64,000 bases of DNA from Vibrio gallaecicus (lineage in GTDB: Bacteria > Pseudomonadota > Gammaproteobacteria > Enterobacterales > Vibrionaceae). A program made the position numbers and the translations under genes. Shown in pieces: positions 26,068 through 34,759 of this stretch (within the stretch, counting starts at the first letter, position 1; every line of letters starts with the position of its first letter). The notes under the pieces were generated by a model. It was not told the origin of the DNA, did no database searches, and was given only the letters and a program-made list of their open reading frames with translations. Where the stretch lies: contig NZ_AP025490.1 in the NCBI RefSeq assembly GCF_024347495.1, positions 3,038,001-3,102,000 of the forward strand. The letters are read 5' to 3'.

Positions 26068-27897
26068 ATGATGCCTGATAAATTTAATATGCAGTCTCCG
26101 CCTTTTGATCGTTTATCCGAAAGCGAACAATTGACCTTACGTTCTTCATTGGATGTCGCATACTATCGAGAGCAAGAAGTCATCGTTGAGGCCAATAAAC
26201 CGAGCCACCACCTGCATATACTGATTAAAGGTGCCGTTGAAGAACGATCGCCTGACAACAAAGAAATTTACGCGCACTACGCCAATGACGATATTTTTGA
26301 TGTAAGAAGCCAATTCAATGAGCAGGTAAAGCACCAATATATCGCTCTCGAGGACACCTTAAGCTATCTGCTCCCTTCTCATGTTTTTTTAGAGCTTTAC
26401 AACGAGAACGGGCAATTTGCCGCTTACTTTGATAACAACCTTGCTAAACGCAAACAGCTTATTAAAGAAGCTCAAGAGCAACAAAACTTGGCGGAGTTTA
26501 TTCTTACCAAAGTTGATAGTTCTATTTATCACCCGCCACTGATCCTCACTCCAGAACAGCCAATCAATCAAGTGACTCAAGCATTAAAAGAAAGCGGATT
26601 AGATTCAGCACTGGTGCATTTGGCCTACGATGATCCTAGAACTATAGGAACTCCAAAGCCCTATCCTTATGCCATTGTTACCCGCACCAATATGCTCCAT
26701 GCAGTTATGATAGATAACCTCCCACTTGATACGCCCGTGGGGGATATTGCGACTTTTCCAGTGTTCCATGTGGAGGAAGATGACTTTCTTTTTAATGCCA
26801 TGATTACCATGACAAGAAACCGCATGAAGCGAGTCATGGTCTGTGATGGCAGCGAAGCGATTGGCATGCTCGATATGACTCAAATATTAAGTGCCTTTTC
26901 CACACACTCACACGTTCTGACTCTGCGTATCGCGAGAGCAACCAGTATTGAAGAACTTGCACTCGCATCAAATAAACAACGTCAACTTGTGGAGAGTCTT
27001 TTAAATAATGGTATTCGTACCCGGTTTATCATGGAATTAATATCAGCCGTTAATGAGCAAATAATTGAAAAGGCCTTTGAGTTAGTCGTTCCACCCGCTT
27101 TACATAATCATTGCTGTTTCGTTGTATTAGGGTCTGAGGGTCGTGGAGAGCAAATTTTAAAAACCGATCAAGATAACGCTCTCATCATTCAAGATGGACT
27201 ACATTGGCATCAATGCGAATACGTGATGGAAAACCTGACTCACACCTTGCAACAGCTGGGCTACCCTCTTTGCCCAGGTAACGTAATGGTCAATAATCCC
27301 AAATGGGTGAGCTCCCAACTCGAATGGAAAAAAACACTCTCCAATTGGGTACATTCGGCGACACCCGAAAAAGTCATGGACATTGCGATTATGGCAGATG
27401 CTCACGCTGTCGCCGGTAATAAAGAATTACTTGAACCAATCCAGAAACACCTCAGTGAATTAATGGCCGGGCAAGAGTTAATCCTCACTGAATTTTGCCG
27501 ACCTGCACTGAATTTCTCAGTCCCGTTAACACTCTTTGGTAATGTAAAAAAATCGAAGTCTGGTTTGGATATCAAGCAAGGCGGTATCTTCCCTATAGTG
27601 CATGGTATTCGTGCATTAAGCTTGGAATACAATATTCCTCATAAAAATACCTTTGACCGCATCAATGCCTTAGTCAAGAGAAAGGTTCTTGAACAAAGTA
27701 CAGCCGATAATTTAAGTGAGGCACTTAAACAATTTTTCAAGTGGAGATTGGCACAAAGGCTCACCCAGCAGCACAGCAGTAATAAGCTAGATATTAAGTT
27801 AATGGAGAGATCAGACCGAGACTTACTCCGCCATAGTTTGCATGTGGTCAAAAAATTCAAACAATGGCTTGGTTACCACTACCAAGTTCGTGATTAA
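26068..27897 (+). CDS. cNMP-binding/CBS/DUF294 nucleotidyltransferase-like protein
   Basis: A 609-residue cytosolic signalling protein. It has an N-terminal cyclic-nucleotide-binding fold (about 10-125), a pair of CBS domains (about 165-285), a DUF294 nucleotidyltransferase domain with the GSxGR motif at 355-359 (GSEGRGEQ) and metal Asp367 and Asp369 (TDQDNA), and a DUF294 C-terminal helical domain (about 455-605). Such proteins resemble GlnD-type regulators. In many gammaproteobacteria they sit beside a DnaQ-like exonuclease and acetate genes, as here. The biochemical activity is unproven. It is followed within 3 bases by a small in-frame ORF and then the exonuclease gene. Confidence 0.88.
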   Translation: MMPDKFNMQSPPFDRLSESEQLTLRSSLDVAYYREQEVIVEANKPSHHLHILIKGAVEERSPDNKEIYAHYANDDIFDVRSQFNEQVKHQYIALEDTLSYLLPSHVFLELYNENGQFAAYFDNNLAKRKQLIKEAQEQQNLAEFILTKVDSSIYHPPLILTPEQPINQVTQALKESGLDSALVHLAYDDPRTIGTPKPYPYAIVTRTNMLHAVMIDNLPLDTPVGDIATFPVFHVEEDDFLFNAMITMTRNRMKRVMVCDGSEAIGMLDMTQILSAFSTHSHVLTLRIARATSIEELALASNKQRQLVESLLNNGIRTRFIMELISAVNEQIIEKAFELVVPPALHNHCCFVVLGSEGRGEQILKTDQDNALIIQDGLHWHQCEYVMENLTHTLQQLGYPLCPGNVMVNNPKWVSSQLEWKKTLSNWVHSATPEKVMDIAIMADAHAVAGNKELLEPIQKHLSELMAGQELILTEFCRPALNFSVPLTLFGNVKKSKSGLDIKQGGIFPIVHGIRALSLEYNIPHKNTFDRINALVKRKVLEQSTADNLSEALKQFFKWRLAQRLTQQHSSNKLDIKLMERSDRDLLRHSLHVVKKFKQWLGYHYQVRD

Positions 27898-27900
27898 GCT

Positions 27901-28026
27901 ATGCCAATGTATATCTATTTATCTATGGCGAGCCCAAGGTTATCTATGATTAGCCAAAAACTATCTGTGATAAACCAAAGGCTGCCTGTGATAAGCCAAA
28001 GACATTTCATGAGCCTCTTTCTATGA
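27901..28026 (+). CDS. Possible 41-residue ORF of 7-residue tandem repeats
   Basis: ATG to TGA encodes 41 residues and is in the same frame as the DUF294 gene, beginning one codon after its TAA stop. The middle consists of four heptads: LSMASPR, LSMISQK, LSVINQR, LPVISQR. Its TGA overlaps the ATG of the exonuclease gene by an ATGA, the classic coupling overlap. There is no clear ribosome-binding site, so it may be translated only by reinitiation or stop readthrough, or may simply be a repetitive spacer that happens to stay open. Confidence 0.3.
   Translation: MPMYIYLSMASPRLSMISQKLSVINQRLPVISQRHFMSLFL
27919..28002. repeat. 21-bp tandem repeat, four units
   Basis: Units begin at 27919, 27940, 27961 and 27982, with consensus (C/T)TATCTGTGATnAGCCAAAGG and 4-9 differences between units. 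The 21-bp period keeps one reading frame open. It fills nearly the whole gap between the DUF294 and exonuclease genes. Confidence 0.85.
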
Positions 28027-28652
28027 ATGGGCTTACTCGACGGTTCTGGCATTACAAGCTAAAGGGTTCACCTTACAGAGAGCTTTTTACTGCCCCACAT
28101 CAAAGTGAATATGTATCGCTTGATTGTGAAACCACCAGCCTGGATCCAAACCGAGCAGAACTTGTCACTATTGCGGCAACAAAAATCATCGGCAACCGTA
28201 TTATTACCAGCCAACCCTTCGAAGTTCGTCTTAGGGCTCCTCAATCTCTAGATTCTGGCTCTATCAAAATCCATAAGATTCGTCATGAAGATCTTAAAAA
28301 TGGTATCGAAGAAAAACAGGCTCTAATTGAACTTCTCGACTTTATCGGCAACCGCCCGCTTGTGGGCTACCATATACGATATGACAAGAAGATATTGGAC
28401 CGAGCATGCATCAAGCAACTCGGTTTTCCCATGCCAAACAAACTCATTGAAGTCAGTTTGCTCTACCAAGACAAGTTCGAAAAACATTTGCCTAATTCCT
28501 ACTTCGACTTAAGTCTTGACGCCATTTGTAAGCAACTTGGGCTTCCCCAACAAAACAACAAGCACGACGCTCTACAAGATGCTATCTCTGCCGCTTTGGT
28601 CTTCGTTCGTTTAAAACACGGTGACTTACCGCGTTTCAACTCTTCCCATTGA
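28023..28652 (+). CDS. DnaQ-like 3'-5' exonuclease
   Basis: A 209-residue DEDDh exonuclease of the Pol III epsilon superfamily. Motif Exo I is at Asp34/Glu36 (VSLDCETTSLD), Exo II in VGYHIRYDKKIL, and Exo III near the C-terminus in HDALQDA, with the catalytic His and Asp. It lacks the C-terminal polymerase-binding tail of DnaQ, so it is not the replicative proofreading subunit. Related genes are commonly found with DUF294 proteins and acs, but the link to acetate metabolism is unexplained. Its ATG overlaps the stop of the preceding small ORF. Confidence 0.88.
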   Translation: MNGLTRRFWHYKLKGSPYRELFTAPHQSEYVSLDCETTSLDPNRAELVTIAATKIIGNRIITSQPFEVRLRAPQSLDSGSIKIHKIRHEDLKNGIEEKQALIELLDFIGNRPLVGYHIRYDKKILDRACIKQLGFPMPNKLIEVSLLYQDKFEKHLPNSYFDLSLDAICKQLGLPQQNNKHDALQDAISAALVFVRLKHGDLPRFNSSH

Positions 28653-28760
28653 AAACTAGCTCTTAATAATCAACGTTAGATCAATCTCGCAAATTTCAAC
28701 ATAAGTCGCTATTTTATAAACTTAACGCCCCTTTTTTTAAGTAGAAAGCGGCGTCTCATC

Positions 28761-28767
28761 CTAAAGT
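28761..28767 (+). promoter_or_regulatory. CTAAAGT heptamer upstream of acs
   Basis: It lies 161 bp before the acs start in the 275-bp spacer that must contain the acs promoter. It is shared with two other acetate-region upstream sequences; a candidate CrbR site by association only. Confidence 0.3.
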
Positions 28768-28927
28768 CTAATTGTAGAAATTCCCCACCTAGCCGAGAGT
28801 GATAGCACGACAGGCAGTCAATAAAAGACAATTCAAATAAATGCCATGTTTAAAAAACAGCTAGCGGAATTAGCGCATAACGGAAATTGCCCAGTTCACA
28901 TGGAATGAAGGCACAAGGAGAGAAGCA

Positions 28928-30877
28928 ATGAGTGAAGCCCACGTTTATCCAGTACAAGACAATATCAAAGCAACCACACACGCGGATAATGACACTTACC
29001 TAGCCATGTACCAGCAATCTGTATCTGACCCAGAAGGATTCTGGGGTGAACACGGAAAAATAGTAGATTGGATTAAACCCTTCACCCAAGTAAAAAACAC
29101 TTCATTCGACCCTGGTCATGTGGATATTCGCTGGTTTGAAGACGGGACATTAAATGTTTCAGCAAACTGTATTGATCGTCACCTAGCCGATCGTGGTGAC
29201 GAAGTCGCTATCATTTGGGAAGGCGATGACCCTGCCGATGATAAAACACTGACCTTCAATGAATTACACAAAGAAGTGTGCCTGTTTTCAAATGCTCTAA
29301 AAGAGCAAGGCGTACGTAAAGGTGATGTAGTGTGTTTATACATGCCAATGGTTCCAGAAGCCGCGGTAGCAATGTTGGCTTGTACTCGAATTGGTGCCGT
29401 ACACACAGTCGTGTTCGGCGGTTTCTCTCCTGAAGCACTATCAGGCCGAATCATTGATTCAGATTCAAAAGTAGTCATTACAGCTGATGAAGGCGTGCGT
29501 GGCGGAAGAGCTGTACCACTGAAGAAAAACGTTGATGAAGCACTGACCAACCCAGAAGTGAAAAACATTGAGAAAGTCATTGTTATGAAACGTACGGGTG
29601 GCGATGTGGAATGGCATGAACATCGTGATGTTTGGTGGCATGAAGCGACAGCGACAGTTTCAGAGGTCTGTGAACCGGAAGAAATGAAAGCCGAAGATCC
29701 GCTATTCATTCTTTATACTTCAGGATCAACAGGTAAACCAAAAGGGGTTCTACACACTACAGGTGGTTACCTCGTTTACGCGGCAATGACGTTTAAGTAT
29801 GTTTTTGATTACCAAGAAGGCGAAACCTTCTGGTGTACTGCTGATGTAGGTTGGATCACGGGTCACACCTACCTTGTTTACGGACCACTTGCGAATGGTG
29901 CAAAAACAATCTTGTTTGAAGGTGTTCCAAACTACCCAAATACTAGCCGTATGAGCGAAGTAGTCGATAAGCACCAAGTGAATATCCTCTATACCGCACC
30001 AACCGCGATTCGCGCATTGATGGCAAAAGGTAATGAAGCCGTTGAAGGTACTTCTCGTGATAGCTTACGCATTATGGGATCAGTAGGTGAGCCAATTAAC
30101 CCAGAAGCTTGGGAATGGTATTATAAAACAATTGGTAATGAGCAATCTCCGATTGTCGATACATGGTGGCAAACTGAAACTGGCGGTATCTTAATAGCCC
30201 CTCTTCCAGGAGCAACTTACCTGAAACCAGGTTCTGCAACTCGCCCATTCTTTGGTGTTCAGCCAGCCCTTGTTGATAACATGGGGAACATCATCGAAGG
30301 CGCTACAGACGGTAACCTAGTTATTCTTGATTCATGGCCAGGGCAAATGCGTACAGTTTATGGTGATCATGAACGTTTTGAGCAGACCTATTTCTCTACA
30401 TTTAAAGGTATGTACTTTACAAGTGATGGTGCTCGACGCGATGAAGACGACTACTACTGGATCACAGGTCGTGTCGATGACGTACTAAACGTCTCTGGTC
30501 ACCGTATGGGTACTGCGGAAATCGAATCTGCATTAGTTGCTTTCGATAAAATAGCAGAAGCTGCCATTGTTGGTATTCCTCATGATATCAAGGGGCAAGC
30601 AATCTATGCTTACATCACACTCAATGACGGTGAGTTCCCTACAGCTGAACTTCATAAAGAAGTGAAGGACTGGGTAAGAAAAGAGATTGGACCGATAGCC
30701 ACGCCAGATGTACTGCACTGGACTGACTCTTTACCAAAAACACGCTCAGGTAAAATTATGCGCCGTATCCTACGTAAAATTGCAACAGGTGATACCAGCA
30801 ACCTTGGCGATACATCGACTCTTGCCGACCCTAGTGTAGTTGATAAGCTTATTGCTGAAAAAGCAGAAATTGCATAA
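28928..30877 (+). CDS. acs: Acetyl-CoA synthetase
   Basis: AMP-forming activation of acetate to acetyl-CoA, the high-affinity acetate-scavenging enzyme. The 649 residues match the family. The adenylation P-loop is [12 protein letters not shown] (about 262-273), the core motif is WWQTETGG, and the C-terminal domain carries the catalytic, acetylatable Lys609 in RSGKIMRR, the same number as in the well-studied Salmonella enzyme. An AAGGAGAG site precedes the ATG. In vibrios acs is switched on by CrbRS, and both components are encoded upstream in this window. Confidence 0.98.
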   Translation: MSEAHVYPVQDNIKATTHADNDTYLAMYQQSVSDPEGFWGEHGKIVDWIKPFTQVKNTSFDPGHVDIRWFEDGTLNVSANCIDRHLADRGDEVAIIWEGDDPADDKTLTFNELHKEVCLFSNALKEQGVRKGDVVCLYMPMVPEAAVAMLACTRIGAVHTVVFGGFSPEALSGRIIDSDSKVVITADEGVRGGRAVPLKKNVDEALTNPEVKNIEKVIVMKRTGGDVEWHEHRDVWWHEATATVSEVCEPEEMKAEDPLFILYTSGSTGKPKGVLHTTGGYLVYAAMTFKYVFDYQEGETFWCTADVGWITGHTYLVYGPLANGAKTILFEGVPNYPNTSRMSEVVDKHQVNILYTAPTAIRALMAKGNEAVEGTSRDSLRIMGSVGEPINPEAWEWYYKTIGNEQSPIVDTWWQTETGGILIAPLPGATYLKPGSATRPFFGVQPALVDNMGNIIEGATDGNLVILDSWPGQMRTVYGDHERFEQTYFSTFKGMYFTSDGARRDEDDYYWITGRVDDVLNVSGHRMGTAEIESALVAFDKIAEAAIVGIPHDIKGQAIYAYITLNDGEFPTAELHKEVKDWVRKEIGPIATPDVLHWTDSLPKTRSGKIMRRILRKIATGDTSNLGDTSTLADPSVVDKLIAEKAEIA

Positions 30878-30926
30878 CAAGCTTCACACTATGCTTTTAC
30901 AAGCTGTTTAAAACAGCAACATTTAC

Positions 30927-30954
30927 AAACCGTCACCTGTGTGGCGGTTTTTTT
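30927..30954 (+). terminator. acs terminator
   Basis: ACCGTCAC/GTGGCGGT stem (one G-T pair), CTGT loop and a seven-T tail, about 50 bp after acs. Confidence 0.9.
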
Positions 30955-31062
30955 GTGCCTGATCTTGATCTCAATTATCCGTACAAAAATTAAGGTAGCG
31001 AACCTTTTTTGATAAGTTAGTAACAACTCCCGACCTGAACTATAGGTGATTAGACCAGTAAT

Positions 31063-31093
31063 TTGCTGCGATTTTCGCTGAATTAGCTATAAT
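31063..31093 (+). promoter_or_regulatory. Probable aroQ-accBC promoter
   Basis: Perfect TATAAT at 31088-31093. The best -35 is TTGCTG at 31063-31068, but with a long 19-bp spacer. It would give a leader of about 105 nt containing the hairpin described next. Confidence 0.5.
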
Positions 31094-31109
31094 CTGGGTC
31101 TAATTTGAA

Positions 31110-31147
31110 AATTTGGACGTTTCACCTCTGGTAAATACGTCTAAATT
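31110..31147 (+). promoter_or_regulatory. Leader hairpin upstream of aroQ
   Basis: An 11-bp stem AATTTGGACGT/ACGTCTAAATT (one G-T pair) with a 16-nt loop, just downstream of the predicted start of transcription. It may control stability or readthrough of the aroQ-accBC mRNA. There is no T run, so it is not a simple terminator. Confidence 0.5.
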
Positions 31148-31204
31148 GTAAATAAAATGGGAACATTCGCACTCGTTGTCACGATATAGGAAGATACCCT
31201 CACG

Positions 31205-31654
31205 ATGTCTACAAAGTTACGCATTCTAGTTTTAAATGGTCCAAACCTTAACCTTTTAGGACTACGAGAGCCTGCACACTATGGTTCTCAAACACTCGAA
31301 CAGATTATTGAATCTTTAACCGAGCAAGCAAACGCGCAAGACGTCGAGTTGTCGCACCTACAATCTAACCGTGAGTATGAACTGATCGAAGCCATACACA
31401 GTGCTTATCAGTCCATTGATTTTATTATAATAAATCCAGCAGCTTTCACTCATACCAGTGTTGCGTTACGAGATGCATTATTAGGAGTCGCGATACCATT
31501 TATTGAAGTACACCTATCGAATGTTCACGCACGTGAATCATTTCGCCATCATTCTTACCTTTCAGATAAAGCAGAAGGTGTGATTTGTGGCTTAGGTGCT
31601 CAAGGTTATCAATTTGCTTTGATGGCAGCGATTAATAAGCTGACGTCAAAATAA
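31205..31654 (+). CDS. aroQ: 3-dehydroquinate dehydratase, type II
   Basis: Shikimate-pathway enzyme converting 3-dehydroquinate to 3-dehydroshikimate by anti-elimination. The 149 residues have the type II flavodoxin-like fold: [10 protein letters not shown] and the lid loop REPAHYGSQ carrying the catalytic Tyr, [10 protein letters not shown], the [13 protein letters not shown] active-site segment and the [14 protein letters not shown] motif with the proton-donor His. It leads directly to accBC, a common gammaproteobacterial order, giving an operon that joins aromatic and fatty-acid synthesis. Confidence 0.97.
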   Translation: MSTKLRILVLNGPNLNLLGLREPAHYGSQTLEQIIESLTEQANAQDVELSHLQSNREYELIEAIHSAYQSIDFIIINPAAFTHTSVALRDALLGVAIPFIEVHLSNVHARESFRHHSYLSDKAEGVICGLGAQGYQFALMAAINKLTSK

Positions 31655-31730
31655 CTGTCTAAAGACAGAACTAATACTTACCTACTCAGTCATAGAGTCA
31701 GGTCAATCAACAGATAAAGAGAAAGAAACA

Positions 31731-32186
31731 ATGGATATTCGCAAAATCAAAAAGCTAATCGAATTGGTTGAAGAATCTGGTATTTCTGAGCTAGAAATCT
31801 CTGAAGGTGAAGAGTCAGTACGAATCAGTCGTAACAGCCCTGTATCTGCAGCACCTGTTCAATACGCAGCGGCTCCTGTTGCAGCGGCTCCTGTTGCAGC
31901 AGCTCCTGTTGCGGCAGCTCCTGTCGTTGAGGCTGCACCTGCAGTTCCTGCTGGTCACCAAGTTCTTTCTCCAATGGTTGGTACTTTCTACGGCGCACCA
32001 AGCCCAGATGCAAAACCATTCGTTAAAGTTGGTCAATCTGTAACTGCTGGCGAAACTCTATGTATCGTTGAAGCAATGAAAATGATGAACCAAATCGAAG
32101 CTGATAAATCTGGTGTTGTAACAGCAATCCTAGTTGAAGACGGCCAACCAGTTGAGTTCGACCAAGCTCTAGTAATTATCGAATAA
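31731..32186 (+). CDS. accB: Biotin carboxyl carrier protein of acetyl-CoA carboxylase
   Basis: Carrier subunit that takes CO2 on biotin from AccC to the carboxyltransferase. The N-terminal helical domain (1-40) binds AccC; a flexible Ala/Pro/Val linker (about 42-75) follows, then the biotinyl domain (about 78-151) with the biotinylated Lys117 in EAMKMMNQ. The linker is encoded by four 15-bp tandem repeats. The stop is 15 bp before accC, with which it is co-transcribed. AccB commonly autoregulates its operon in proteobacteria. Confidence 0.98.
   Translation: MDIRKIKKLIELVEESGISELEISEGEESVRISRNSPVSAAPVQYAAAPVAAAPVAAAPVAAAPVVEAAPAVPAGHQVLSPMVGTFYGAPSPDAKPFVKVGQSVTAGETLCIVEAMKMMNQIEADKSGVVTAILVEDGQPVEFDQALVIIE
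31866..31925 (+). repeat. 15-bp tandem repeat in the accB linker
   Basis: Four consecutive 15-bp units from 31866, consensus GCAGCGGCTCCTGTT; the first two are identical. They encode AAAPV repeats of the mobile linker. Copy number could vary without a frameshift. Confidence 0.9.
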
Positions 32187-32201
32187 TAGAGAACACTCAT
32201 T

Positions 32202-33545
32202 ATGTTAGATAAATTAGTAATTGCGAACCGTGGTGAAATTGCACTGCGTATTTTGCGTGCCTGTAAAGAGCTTGGCATTAAGACCGTTGCTGTTCATTCA
32301 ACAGCTGACCGCGATCTTAAGCACGTACTTCTTGCAGACGAAACAATTTGTATTGGTCCTGCTCGCGGTATCGACAGCTACCTAAACATCCCTCGCATTA
32401 TTAGCGCAGCGGAAGTAACGGGTGCAGTTGCGGTACACCCAGGCTACGGTTTCCTATCTGAAAACGCTGATTTTGCTGAACAAGTAGAACGTAGCGGTTT
32501 CATCTTTGTTGGCCCTAAAGCGGAAACTATCCGTATGATGGGTGACAAAGTATCGGCTATCACTTCAATGAAGAAAGCTGGTGTACCTTGTGTTCCTGGT
32601 TCAGATGGTCCACTAGATGATGATGAAGCGAAAAACAAAGCTCACGCTAAGCGTATTGGCTTCCCAGTAATCATCAAGGCTTCTGGCGGCGGCGGCGGTC
32701 GTGGTATGCGTGTTGTTCGTTCTGAAGCGGAACTGACAGAAGCTATCGCGATGACTCGTGCTGAAGCAAAAGCTTGCTTCAATAACGATATGGTTTACAT
32801 GGAAAAATTCCTTGAAAATCCTCGTCATATTGAAGTTCAAGTTCTTGCAGATGGTCAAGGTAATGCTATCCATCTTGGTGAACGTGACTGCTCAATGCAA
32901 CGTCGTCACCAGAAAGTTGTGGAAGAAGCACCAGCGCCAGGCATCACTGAAGAAATGCGTAAATATATCGGTGACCGCTGTACTCGAGCATGTCTTGAAA
33001 TTGACTACCGCGGTGCAGGTACATTTGAATTCCTATACGAGAACGGTGAGTTCTACTTCATCGAAATGAACACTCGTATCCAGGTTGAGCACACGATTAC
33101 TGAAATGGTAACAGGTATCGACCTAGTGAAAGAGCAACTTCGCATCGCTGCGGGTCAGCCTCTATCATTCACACAGGATGATATTAAGCTGCGCGGTCAC
33201 TCAATCGAATGTCGTATCAACGCGGAAGATCCAGTTCGTTTCCTACCATCTCCAGGTAAGATTGAACGCTTCCACGCTCCAGGCGGCATGGGTGTTCGTT
33301 GGGAATCTCATATTTACACTGGTTACACAGTGCCACCACACTACGATTCAATGATTGGTAAGCTGATCACTTACGGTGAGAACCGTGATGTCGCTATCGC
33401 TCGTATGAAGAACGCATTGGGTGAGATGATTGTTGAAGGTATTAACGTTAATACTGAACTTCAACAGGCTATTATGAACGACGAAAACTTCCAACATGGT
33501 GGTGCAAACATCCACTACCTTGAGAAGAAGCTTGGTCTGCAATAG
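32202..33545 (+). CDS. accC: Biotin carboxylase of acetyl-CoA carboxylase
   Basis: ATP-dependent carboxylation of biotin on AccB, the first step of fatty-acid synthesis. The 447 residues form an ATP-grasp enzyme: N-terminal [26 protein letters not shown], the glycine-rich ATP loop [12 protein letters not shown], the catalytic [10 protein letters not shown] segment and a C-terminal GKLI motif. Length is standard. It follows accB by 15 bp and is closed by a strong terminator. Confidence 0.98.
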   Translation: MLDKLVIANRGEIALRILRACKELGIKTVAVHSTADRDLKHVLLADETICIGPARGIDSYLNIPRIISAAEVTGAVAVHPGYGFLSENADFAEQVERSGFIFVGPKAETIRMMGDKVSAITSMKKAGVPCVPGSDGPLDDDEAKNKAHAKRIGFPVIIKASGGGGGRGMRVVRSEAELTEAIAMTRAEAKACFNNDMVYMEKFLENPRHIEVQVLADGQGNAIHLGERDCSMQRRHQKVVEEAPAPGITEEMRKYIGDRCTRACLEIDYRGAGTFEFLYENGEFYFIEMNTRIQVEHTITEMVTGIDLVKEQLRIAAGQPLSFTQDDIKLRGHSIECRINAEDPVRFLPSPGKIERFHAPGGMGVRWESHIYTGYTVPPHYDSMIGKLITYGENRDVAIARMKNALGEMIVEGINVNTELQQAIMNDENFQHGGANIHYLEKKLGLQ

Positions 33546-33583
33546 AAATCAGCCTTCAGTAACGTGTTCCCTATAGAATACTA

Positions 33584-33611
33584 AAAATGCTCACTTCGGT
33601 GAGCATTTTTG
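33584..33611 (+). terminator. accC terminator
   Basis: AAAATGCTCAC/GTGAGCATTTT stem with a TTCG tetraloop and T-rich tail, 38 bp after accC. Confidence 0.92.
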
Positions 33612-33732
33612 TTTTTATCGGTCCGAAAAATTCAATCGATATTCCCCTATTTTATCGTTGGTGTTTTCGTGAACTTGCTCATAATTTCTGCTAGACTCGC
33701 CATCCAAATTTTATCACATAGAAGATGCAGCC

Positions 33733-34620
33733 ATGCCTTGGATTCAAATCAAGCTCAATGCAACCAATGAAAATGCCGAAACAATTGGCGATATGTTAAT
33801 GGAAGAGACTGGCGCTCTTTCTGTAACTTTCCTTGATGCTAAAGATAATCCTGTATTTGAACCTCTGCCGGGTGAAACTCGACTTTGGGGTGACTGTGAC
33901 ATTCTCGCTTTATATGATGCAGAGGTTGATACAGGGCTTGTTATCCAGCAGATAAAAGCCAGTGGTATGTTCCCTGCTGATTTCGCTTACAAAGTTGAAC
34001 AGCTAGAAGATAAAGATTGGGAACGAGAGTGGATGGATAACTTCCACCCAATGCAGTTTGGCGAACGACTATGGATTTGCCCAAGCTGGCGTGACGTTCC
34101 AGATCCAACAGCTGTCAATGTTCTACTAGACCCTGGTCTTGCATTTGGTACTGGTACACATGCTACTACCGCACTTTGCCTTGAATGGTTAGAAAGCATC
34201 GACTTAACAGGTAAGACCGTTATCGACTTTGGTTGCGGCTCTGGCATTTTAGCGATCGCTGCGATCAAACTGGGCGCAGAAAAAGTAGTTGGGATCGACA
34301 TTGATCCTCAAGCTTTAGTCGCTTCTAAAGATAATGCCGAGCGTAATGGTGTTGTCGATCAACTTGAAGTGTATATGCCTCAAGATCAACCTGAAGGCTT
34401 AATCGCAGACGTGGTCGTAGCAAACATTTTAGCTGCACCTCTTCGTGAACTATCAGGCATCATCAAAGGTCTCGTTAAACCAAACGGACAACTGGCAATG
34501 TCGGGTGTTTTAGATACACAAGCGGAAGATGTTGCGAACTATTATCGTGACGAGCTTCACATTGATCCGATAGCTTCTCAAACTGAGTGGTGCCGAATCT
34601 CTGGTCGCAAGCAAGGCTAG
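33733..34620 (+). CDS. prmA: Ribosomal protein L11 methyltransferase
   Basis: SAM-dependent trimethylation of ribosomal protein L11, whose gene rplK is also in this window. The 295 residues have an N-terminal substrate-recognition domain (1-100) and a class I methyltransferase domain with [12 protein letters not shown] and the SAM loop [15 protein letters not shown], then [10 protein letters not shown] as motif IV (N-x-x-x-x-P). It precedes dusB-fis, the conserved order in this group, but a separate strong promoter lies in the gap after it. Confidence 0.97.
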   Translation: MPWIQIKLNATNENAETIGDMLMEETGALSVTFLDAKDNPVFEPLPGETRLWGDCDILALYDAEVDTGLVIQQIKASGMFPADFAYKVEQLEDKDWEREWMDNFHPMQFGERLWICPSWRDVPDPTAVNVLLDPGLAFGTGTHATTALCLEWLESIDLTGKTVIDFGCGSGILAIAAIKLGAEKVVGIDIDPQALVASKDNAERNGVVDQLEVYMPQDQPEGLIADVVVANILAAPLRELSGIIKGLVKPNGQLAMSGVLDTQAEDVANYYRDELHIDPIASQTEWCRISGRKQG

Positions 34621-34695
34621 ACAAGACTTTGCAGCCTAATTGATTGAATTTTATGCAAATTACAAAAACAAATTGTAAATGCTCAAATATTAGTC

Positions 34696-34732
34696 TTTTC
34701 ACGCAGCAAAAAAATGCGTAAAATGCGCGCCC
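34696..34732 (+). promoter_or_regulatory. dusB-fis promoter with GC-rich discriminator
   Basis: TTTTCA (34696-34701), a 17-bp spacer, TAAAAT (34719-34724) and then the discriminator GCGCGCCC. This is the pattern of growth-rate and ppGpp-controlled fis promoters. The start of transcription should be near 34731, leaving a leader of only about 30 nt before the preferred dusB start. Confidence 0.75.
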
Positions 34733-34759
34733 TTGCTAGTACAGAACTGTGATGACGTT

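Larger units (their letters stand above)
30878..31204. other. Spacer between acs and aroQ
   Basis: 327 bp holding the acs terminator, a small stem GCTGTTT/AAACAGC (30903-30917), a promoter with a perfect TATAAT, and a long leader hairpin (31110-31147). No coding frame is supportable. Confidence 0.7.

Noticed and set aside
27919..28002. Possible CRISPR array
   Set aside because: The units are directly contiguous with no spacers, and no cas gene is in the window.
29179..29709. 176-codon minus-strand frame inside acs
   Set aside because: Antisense shadow rich in Ser/Thr with no start signal; acs on the plus strand is unambiguous.
31807..32043. Frames of 60-80 codons on both strands through accB
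   Set aside because: They are created by the 15-bp repeats of the AccB linker read in other frames.
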